A stretch of 6,819 nt of DNA from Thermoplasmata archaeon. Its GTDB lineage: Archaea; Thermoplasmatota; Thermoplasmata; GCA-020350865. The position numbers and the translations under genes were made by a program. This document shows, piece by piece, positions 1 to 5,700 of the stretch; position 1 is the stretch's first letter, and the number at the start of each line of letters is the position of its first letter. The DNA is taken from positions 1,520,910-1,527,728 of the forward strand of contig CP070672.1 of assembly GCA_020351895.1 (NCBI GenBank), in the 5' to 3' direction. The notes below the pieces were generated by a model that searched no databases, had not been told where the DNA came from, and saw only the letters and a program-made list of their open reading frames with translations.

Positions 1-405
1 ATCGCCTACCTCATATCTCGGATAATCCCATTCAATAAGATGAATATGTTCGAAATCATCGAGTTCAATATATGTGAGGGGGCCGATTGTAGTATCATAC
101 GACGTGATATTCGTCACCTGACCTTTTACAATTTTGTCTTTACCGGCTAAATCACGAGAAAAACCGGGATTTCGTCGGGTTTCTTCAAAAAGGAATAACG
201 GGCCATAGTATTCCTCGGGAAAATCGACATTAGTTGCTTTTGCAACATCTCGAATCGTCCAAGGGCGAAAATAAAAATACCATATGGAGATAACACTTAC
301 CTGGATTATGATAATTGCGATTAGAATAGCCAGTAATTTCTTTTTTCTTGTAATTCTCTTTTTATCTGTGATCTTCCCCTCCTCTATACCTTTTGCCATA
401 TCCAT
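1..405 (-). CDS. Membrane-anchored protein with possible OB-fold-like domain, C-terminus cut by window edge
   Basis: The minus-strand frame is open from ATG at 405 to the window edge with no stop, giving 135 visible residues; the C-terminus is missing. Residues 1-23 are charged, with a Lys/Arg cluster (KKRITRKKK) at about 15-23. One hydrophobic segment follows at about 24-45 (LLAILIAIIIIQVSVISIWY), which predicts a single membrane anchor with the N-terminus inside and the rest outside. The outer part has a stretch at about 92-135 (IVKGQVTNIT..., ...YIELDD..., ...YEVGD) that resembles the strand pattern of small OB-fold domains; this is pattern inference only. A second in-frame ATG at 399 has GGTG (411-408) eight bases upstream and is the better start; the ATG at 405 lacks such spacing. 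I do not recognise the family and assign no function. It lies downstream of the archaemetzincin gene but appears to have its own promoter. Confidence 0.75.
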   Translation of the reverse strand, partial: MDMAKGIEEGKITDKKRITRKKKLLAILIAIIIIQVSVISIWYFYFRPWTIRDVAKATNVDFPEEYYGPLFLFEETRRNPGFSRDLAGKDKIVKGQVTNITSYDTTIGPLTYIELDDFEHIHLIEWDYPRYEVGD

Positions 406-444
406 CACACCGCTGTAGGATATCCTTTAAAAGACAATATTTCG

Positions 445-452
445 ATATAAAA
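445..452 (-). promoter_or_regulatory. TATA-like box of the membrane-protein gene
   Basis: On the minus strand the sequence reads GAAACTTTTATATCG, with a TATA-like core TTTTATAT preceded by a purine-containing GAAAC that could serve as BRE. Archaeal transcription starts about 25 bases downstream of the box centre, near 420-424. That would leave a leader of roughly 20 bases carrying GGTG at 411-408. The fit to the start at 399 is good, but no transcript data support it. Confidence 0.5.
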
Positions 453-456
453 GTTT

Positions 457-472
457 CATGGTTATAACCATG
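457..472. promoter_or_regulatory. Perfect 16-bp palindrome, candidate operator
   Basis: The 16 bases CATGGTTATAACCATG are a perfect inverted repeat with no spacer. The palindrome lies four bases upstream of the TATA-like box of the membrane-protein gene, where a dimeric regulator would overlap or adjoin the BRE. A transcript terminator for the archaemetzincin gene is less likely: there is no unpaired loop, and on that strand no T-run follows directly. The role as an operator is inferred from symmetry and position. Confidence 0.45.
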
Positions 473-517
473 TTTTACACCAGAAAGGGTGACATTATAA
501 GCATATTTTAATGAGAG

Positions 518-1012
518 TTAAATCAATCCCATCCACCTCAACCTTGCCTCGCAATCTTCGCAGTATTTCTCTTCCTTTGTATCCGTCTCCTCCAGACAAT
601 TGGAGAAGTGCATCACACATGAGGTGTTGGGACAATGCCTGAGTCCGAACAGGTGGCCAATCTCGTGAACAGCTTCCTTCACCGCCCTTGTTTCGAAAAG
701 TGATTTCTCCCCTTTGAGCCTAAAAAGTGATATCACTGCGGCCTTACCCGATATCTCGGCCTGTCCGAATACGAAGTTCAGGGGTTCGGAGTAGAGGTCC
801 AAATCCACGACTCCAAGTACCTTGTCACCTGGATGTTTTCGAATCAGTTCAAGAAAATAGCTGCTTTCATATTGATCCCTTTTGGCATTGAATGACTTCT
901 CCGGAATCAAGGCTTTGGTCAGGATGGAAATCTCAAATGGAAGATACGACAGTCTATCTGAAAGCATCTTTAATGTCTCGGTTTCTACCTTTCCAATGGG
1001 AAGGATATACAA
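518..1012 (-). CDS. amzA: Archaemetzincin, zinc metalloprotease
   Basis: This 164-residue protein belongs to the archaemetzincin family (peptidase M54), small soluble metzincin proteases of archaea, some bacteria and vertebrates. The zinc site is HEIGHLFGLRH at 116-126: His116, His120 and His126 should bind the catalytic zinc and Glu117 should act as general base. Cys127, Cys132, Cys151 and Cys154 match the family's four-cysteine second zinc site, and Met134 (CVM) is the expected Met-turn residue. The spacing between Met134 and Cys151 is 16 residues, about as in the family. Length is typical and there is no signal peptide, so it should be cytoplasmic. Physiological substrates of the family are poorly known. 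The start is uncertain: TTG at 1012 has GGAGGT twelve bases upstream, while an in-frame ATT two codons earlier (1018-1016) is six bases from it. The gene follows rtcB by 43 bases and is probably co-transcribed with it. Confidence 0.95.
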   Translation of the reverse strand: MYILPIGKVETETLKMLSDRLSYLPFEISILTKALIPEKSFNAKRDQYESSYFLELIRKHPGDKVLGVVDLDLYSEPLNFVFGQAEISGKAAVISLFRLKGEKSLFETRAVKEAVHEIGHLFGLRHCPNTSCVMHFSNCLEETDTKEEKYCEDCEARLRWMGLI

Positions 1013-1024
1013 CTGAATTCTCGT

Positions 1025-1030
1025 ACCTCC
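1025..1030 (-). promoter_or_regulatory. Ribosome binding site of the archaemetzincin gene
   Basis: GGAGGT on the minus strand is a strong match to the archaeal anti-Shine-Dalgarno sequence and lies in the 43-base gap after the rtcB stop codon. It is twelve bases from the TTG at 1012 but six from the in-frame ATT at 1018, so it decides between the two candidate starts only if spacing rules are strict here. Confidence 0.65.
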
Positions 1031-1055
1031 ATCTTTCTCAATTTCATGGTTGAGA

Positions 1056-2537
1056 TTATCCCTTCACAACACCCAAAGGCTTCATCCTCGCAACCAATTT
1101 AGAGATACCAGCACCGTCCGCTATCCTCACGACATCATCAACATTCTTGTAGGCATCGGGTGCTTCCTCAGCAGCCACCTTCTGGCTTGCGGCCCGGACG
1201 TAGATACCCTGGTCCTTGAGTCTGCCTATGATATCTCCTCCTCTCCATCTCCTTGTGGCGGCCTTTCTCGACATCACCCTTCCCGCTCCGTGGCACGTTG
1301 AGCCGAAACTTTCCTCCATTGCCTTATCCGTGCCTAGAAGAACATAGCTTGCTGTGCCCATATCTCCAGGGATCAGTACAGGCTGACCCTTTGAACGGTA
1401 TTTCTCGGGAACCTCCATTCTTCCTGGACCGAAGGCCCTTGTGGCTCCTTTCCTGTGTACATAAACCTTCTTCCTTTTACCTTCGACATCATGCTCTTCG
1501 TACTTGGCGATATTGTGTGCAACATCGTATATGATTCTCATATCCAAATCCTCTGCCTTCCTTCCCAGCACCTGTTCGAAAGATTCTCTGACCCAGTGCA
1601 CTATCATCTGCCTGTTGGTCCAGGCGTAGTTCGCTGCGCACTTCATTGCTTTGAAGTAATTCTCTCCAGGTCTTGAATTCACAGGTGCGCATACCAGTTG
1701 CCTATCAGGTAGAGTGATTTTAAATTCATCAGATACATAGTTGTAGCCTTCCTTTCTGAAATGCCGTCCCATCTCCCTGATCTGGTCGTCACAGATCTGA
1801 TAACCGCAACCTCTTGAGCCAGTGTGTATCATCACCATAATCTGGTTCTCTTGCTCTATACCAAGAAGCTTCGCAGCCTCAGGAATATAGATTTTATCCA
1901 CCTTTTGTATCTCTAGAAAGTGATTTCCTGCACCCAAGCTTCCCAGCTGGGGCATACCCCTTTGTTTCGCCTTGTGGCTTACCAAGCCAGGATTAGCACC
2001 TTTCATGCATCCATTCTCCTCCAGGTGTTTTAGATCCTCTTGCCAGCCGTAACCATTTTCCACGGCCCATTTGGCTCCTTCTCTCAGTACGGTATCAAGC
2101 TGATTCATACTGATGTGGACCTTTCCTTTGGAGCCTAAACCTGAAGGAACATTGTTGAACATGGCATCAACCAGGGCTGTTACCTTGGCTTTAATATCAT
2201 CGAGCATGAGATTTGTTCTAACAAGTCTGACCCCACAATTTATATCGTAACCCACTCCACCAGGGGAGATCACACCCTCCTCAGCATCCATTGCTGCAAC
2301 TCCACCAATTGGAAAGCCATAGCCCCAGTGAATATCGGGCATTGCCATGGATTTACCCAGGATGCCGGGTAGTGTGGCCACATTGGCGACCTGTTCTAGG
2401 GCATTGTCTTTCAACGTACCTGAAAGCATTGCGGAGTCAACGAATATCAATCCAGATGTGCGCATTCCCCTCTTGTAGTTCTGAGGAATTTCGTACCGGA
2501 AATCGTTTATTTTGTTTATGGGGCCGTTCCACGTCAT
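1056..2537 (-). CDS. rtcB: RNA-splicing ligase RtcB (3'-phosphate/5'-OH RNA ligase)
   Basis: The 493-residue protein is a full-length RtcB with no intein, close to the roughly 480 residues of Pyrococcus RtcB. RtcB joins RNA 2',3'-cyclic phosphate or 3'-phosphate ends to 5'-OH ends using GTP and Mn2+, and in archaea it ligates tRNA exons after intron removal. Expected metal and active-site residues are present: Asp98 and Cys101 in [10 protein letters not shown], His206 in GAGNHFLEI, His238 in IHTGSRG, His341 in [11 protein letters not shown], and His416 in [12 protein letters not shown], the histidine that becomes guanylated. The substrate-binding [13 protein letters not shown] motif is at 67-79. 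The ATG at 2537 has a GGGTGAT ribosome binding site just upstream and gives the standard N-terminus. The protein is cytoplasmic. Archease, the usual RtcB activator, is not visible in this window. The gene heads a probable two-gene unit with the archaemetzincin gene. Confidence 0.98.
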   Translation of the reverse strand: MTWNGPINKINDFRYEIPQNYKRGMRTSGLIFVDSAMLSGTLKDNALEQVANVATLPGILGKSMAMPDIHWGYGFPIGGVAAMDAEEGVISPGGVGYDINCGVRLVRTNLMLDDIKAKVTALVDAMFNNVPSGLGSKGKVHISMNQLDTVLREGAKWAVENGYGWQEDLKHLEENGCMKGANPGLVSHKAKQRGMPQLGSLGAGNHFLEIQKVDKIYIPEAAKLLGIEQENQIMVMIHTGSRGCGYQICDDQIREMGRHFRKEGYNYVSDEFKITLPDRQLVCAPVNSRPGENYFKAMKCAANYAWTNRQMIVHWVRESFEQVLGRKAEDLDMRIIYDVAHNIAKYEEHDVEGKRKKVYVHRKGATRAFGPGRMEVPEKYRSKGQPVLIPGDMGTASYVLLGTDKAMEESFGSTCHGAGRVMSRKAATRRWRGGDIIGRLKDQGIYVRAASQKVAAEEAPDAYKNVDDVVRIADGAGISKLVARMKPLGVVKG

Positions 2538-2540
2538 GAA

Positions 2541-2547
2541 ATCACCC
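2541..2547 (-). promoter_or_regulatory. Ribosome binding site of rtcB
   Basis: GGGTGAT on the minus strand matches the archaeal 16S 3' end and lies three bases before the ATG at 2537, with the GGTG core five bases away. It supports this start codon and argues that the rtcB mRNA has a leader. Confidence 0.65.
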
Positions 2548-2592
2548 GAAGATTTGATTAATATAGCCCTTCACCTATTAAATGTTTGGTTT

Positions 2593-2600
2593 TTATAAAA
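2593..2600 (-). promoter_or_regulatory. TATA-like box of rtcB
   Basis: The minus strand reads CTTTTATAAAAACC, with core TTTTATAA at 2600-2593. Transcription would begin near 2570, giving a leader of about 30 bases that includes the GGGTGAT ribosome binding site. A second AT-rich element (TATATTAA, around 2561-2568) is closer to the gene and would give almost no leader, which fits poorly with the ribosome binding site. Confidence 0.5.
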
Positions 2601-2627
2601 GATAGGGGTAGGTTCCATCGTGACTAC

Positions 2628-2668
2628 TGGGGTCAAACCACCCTGGAATGCGGGTGGAAGGTGCCCCA
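2628..2668. repeat. GC-rich interrupted inverted repeat between divergent promoters
   Basis: TGGGG at 2628-2632 pairs with CCCCA at 2664-2668, and CCACCC at 2638-2643 pairs with GGGTGG at 2652-2657 around an 8-base centre. The two stems are separated by unpaired segments of 5 and 6 bases. The element is GC-rich in an AT-rich spacer. It lies between the rtcB TATA-like box (2593-2600) and the TATA-like box of the beta-helix gene (about 2680-2687). It falls upstream of both predicted transcription starts, so a DNA-level regulator site is more likely than an RNA structure. Function is inference. Confidence 0.4.
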
Positions 2669-2679
2669 ATAATAGCAAA

Positions 2680-2687
2680 ATATATAT
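2680..2687 (+). promoter_or_regulatory. TATA-like box of the beta-helix protein gene, probably leaderless
   Basis: The plus strand reads GCAAAATATATATCTGG, with an ATATATA core centred near 2683, about 28 bases before the ATG at 2712. That spacing places the transcription start at or within a few bases of the start codon. No ribosome binding site precedes the ATG (the preceding bases are CCATACTTTTTTCG), which supports a leaderless mRNA. Confidence 0.5.
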
Positions 2688-2711
2688 CTGGACACCTCCA
2701 TACTTTTTTCG

Positions 2712-5700
2712 ATGAATAGGAGGATACTAACATTCTGTTCGGGTTTATTTTTAATCACATGCAGCCTTATTATCATTGATTCCATTATCGATATCACCCC
2801 GAGGGCTGAAGCTGCCACATTTTACGTAGGGGGAGTGGGACCTGGGAACTACACCCACATATACGAAGCTGTTTTTGACGCAAATTCTGGGGATGAAATC
2901 TATGTCTATCCCGGTATTTACAACGAGAGTATTTCAATCCATAAGTCGATAAACTTAACTGGGGAAAATAAAAGCAATACCATCATTGATGGGCATGGAT
3001 GGGGATATGCATTATATATATCATGGAATTGGGTCAATGTCACAGGATTTACCTTTACAAATGCCAGTAATGGGATAAATATACGTGGTTCACATGTTAC
3101 CATTTCTGACAATATCATCGAAGATAATTCAGGCGGTGGAATATATATGGAGGGTTCATTCATTACAATTGAAAACAATTATATTTCGAATAATTCGAAC
3201 TTGGGTATCTGGTTCGATTATTCTTCGGATATTACCCTAATCAACAATGATCTTATTAATAATGGAATTCTAATGGAGGGAGACGAGCTTTCACATTTCA
3301 ACTTTCACAAGATCGGCACAGATAATACAATCAATGGAAAACCAATTTATTATTTTAACGACACCAGTGACATTCTTCTTGATAACGTTCCCGTTGGACA
3401 GGTAATAATTGCAAATTGCACCGATATTAACTTGTGGAACCTTACCATCCAGGGGATACCCAATAGTATTTTGATTGTGTATTCGTCAAATATTAGCATT
3501 ACGGGTAACAATATATCGGATAATGAATGCGGCATATATTCCTATTTTTGTTGGTCGTTAGGGATATTTGACAATAATATATCCCATAACAATGATTATG
3601 GAATACGCCTTCAAAAAACATCGGATATCAATATAACTAGCAATGTTGTCTCATCAAACAAAGGTGAGGGGATCTATCTTCTCGGTTCCTCAAATAGCTC
3701 AATCCGGTATAATGAAATATCACATAATGAGGATAGCGGGATTCTATTAGCCGGGTCAGAAGACAATATTATTTCGCATAACAACGTAACTGATAATGGT
3801 TTTGACAGCAATCCTCTTTTGGATGGAGAGGGCGGGATATTTTTATCATCATCCTCTTTTAATATAGTTACCAACAATAATATCACTTTGAATTATGATT
3901 TTGGCATTTGTCTAACACGTCCCTTCACTTGGCCCCCAGTGGAACCTCCAAAGAATAATACAATCACCAATAATTATATATCATCCAACAATGGCTTCTT
4001 GTCCTTTTGGGGGGCCGGTATTTCTTGTAAGGAATCAATCAACGTCACAATTTCAGGCAATACTGTCCTAAATCAATCAAACGGTATCGGCCTTAGATAC
4101 GTTTCAAGAAGTAATATCAATAACAACATTGTTTTTGATAACTCTGAATCCGGAATAAGTATGTCTTTATCCGATAATATTAGTATGTCTAACAATACCG
4201 CATTTACATGTCAATCTTATGGGATCTACATTGATGAATCCCAAGATTTACTCTTTATCAATAATTCCGCCTACGACAATTACGGAGGGTTCTGTACAGA
4301 TTATTCCAGCATTCTTACACTTTTGAATAACACAATGATAAATAACTCGTATAATTTCTATATATTGGGGGAGGCCGACGAGCACTATATTCACTCAATC
4401 GATACCTCAAATACTGTGGATGGAAAACCGATATACTATTTGGTTAATGTCTCAGATTATATAGTCCCCGAAAATGCAGGTTTCGTTGGAGGTATTTTCT
4501 GTAATAATATAACAACGGAAAACAATATTCTCAGAAACAATAGCCACGGTGTTCTATTCTGGAAAACTAACAACTCCCAAATAAATAACGTAACTTCATA
4601 TTTTAACTACGATGGATTGTATTTCTATCATTCTGTAAATAATTCTATTATAAATAGTTCATTTTATAAATGTGCATGGTATGGACTGGGTTTCTTTGAT
4701 TCACATTATAATTCAATAGAAAATAGTCACTTTTATAATTGTGGATACGATGGAATCAATCTCGACATATCCGCAAACAATACAATTTTCGGAGGTAATG
4801 TATCTGTTAACAAAGATGAGGGCATAGAGTTTCGTTATTCATCTTTCAATGATATTATTGATGTAAACGTTTCATCTAACCAATGGAGAGGAATTTATAT
4901 TTATGGATCATCATATCTAAATATAATCCACAATGATCTTTGGGATGAATGGAATGCGATAGAAGGATGGGGTACATATAATAACATATCTTATAATAAT
5001 ATCCACGATAATTCGTTTGATGGCATAGAAATTTCTGGAACTAATCACACAATCACCCACAATTATTTTTCGAGAAATATGCTTGGAATAACAATACAAT
5101 ATTCAGGGAATTCGAGGATAATTAATAATGATTTCCTAAATAATACCGATGGAATTTTCCTTTATGAATCATATGATCATTACATAACAAACAATAATTT
5201 CTCAGGCAATATCCATGGTATAGATTTTCATCATTCTACAACTAATCAGGTACTAAACAATACTTTTTTTAAAAACTTGTTGGGAATTTATTTATCAAGC
5301 GACTCAAATTACAACATAATTAATGGAAATGAAATTCTGTCGAATTCCAATTCTGGTATTTATATTTATTGGTACTGTCATAACAATACAATAACCAATA
5401 ACAACATCTCTTGGAACTTCGATTACGGCATCTACCTAAACAGGTCTAAAGACAACCTCATCTACCATAACAATATCATAGGTAATGGAAACCAATCATA
5501 CGATGATTCTGTCGATGGCAATCGATGGAACGAAAGCTACCCCTTTGGGGGCAATTACTGGTCAGATTATGTGGGGACGGATGATTTCAAAGGCCCTGCC
5601 CAGAATATTACAGGCAGTGACGGTTTCGGAGATACACCATACATCATCGATGGCGACTCCCAGGATCATTATCCATTAATGAAAGCAATCGAAATGGTGG

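Larger units (their letters stand above)
2820..5513 (+). repeat. Degenerate parallel beta-helix (PbH1) repeat region
   Basis: About 900 residues of the exported protein consist of short turns with alternating Asn and aliphatic residues, for example ISDNECGIY, ISHNNDYGIRL, ITNNNISWNFDYGIYL. This is the Asn-ladder and Gly-Ile-Tyr signature of right-handed parallel beta-helices. At DNA level this produces frequent AAT/AAC-rich strings, but the units differ in length and sequence and are not direct DNA repeats. The region also carries about eleven cysteines spread through the turns, whereas none is visible in the Ig-like repeats that follow. Confidence 0.85.

Noticed and set aside
478..491. Small hairpin CACC-N6-GGTG after the archaemetzincin gene as a terminator
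   Set aside because: The stem has only four base pairs and no T-run follows it on the minus strand, so it is too weak to call.
1050..1676. Overlapping plus-strand reading frames opposite the 3' half of rtcB
   Set aside because: They are antisense to a well-conserved gene, have no family signature and have no ribosome binding site worth noting. They reflect the codon structure of rtcB.
1056..2537. Possible intein in rtcB
   Set aside because: Some archaeal RtcB genes carry inteins, but here the length is normal and all conserved motifs follow each other without interruption.
2291..2539. Plus-strand frame opposite the start of rtcB
   Set aside because: It lies antisense to the conserved N-terminal half of RtcB and its translation resembles no protein family.
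2633..2818. Minus-strand frame of 61 codons across the divergent promoter region
   Set aside because: It overlaps the promoter and signal-peptide region of the large plus-strand gene, with no ribosome binding site or recognisable product.
2918..5099. Several minus-strand frames of 60-86 codons within the beta-helix gene
   Set aside because: They are shadows of the long Asn- and Ile-rich plus-strand gene, which is open throughout and clearly protein-coding.
2712..5681. Annotation as the nitrous-oxide reductase maturation protein NosD
   Set aside because: Only the beta-helix fold signature is shared. The length, the Ig-like repeats and the lack of any nos neighbours argue against that function.
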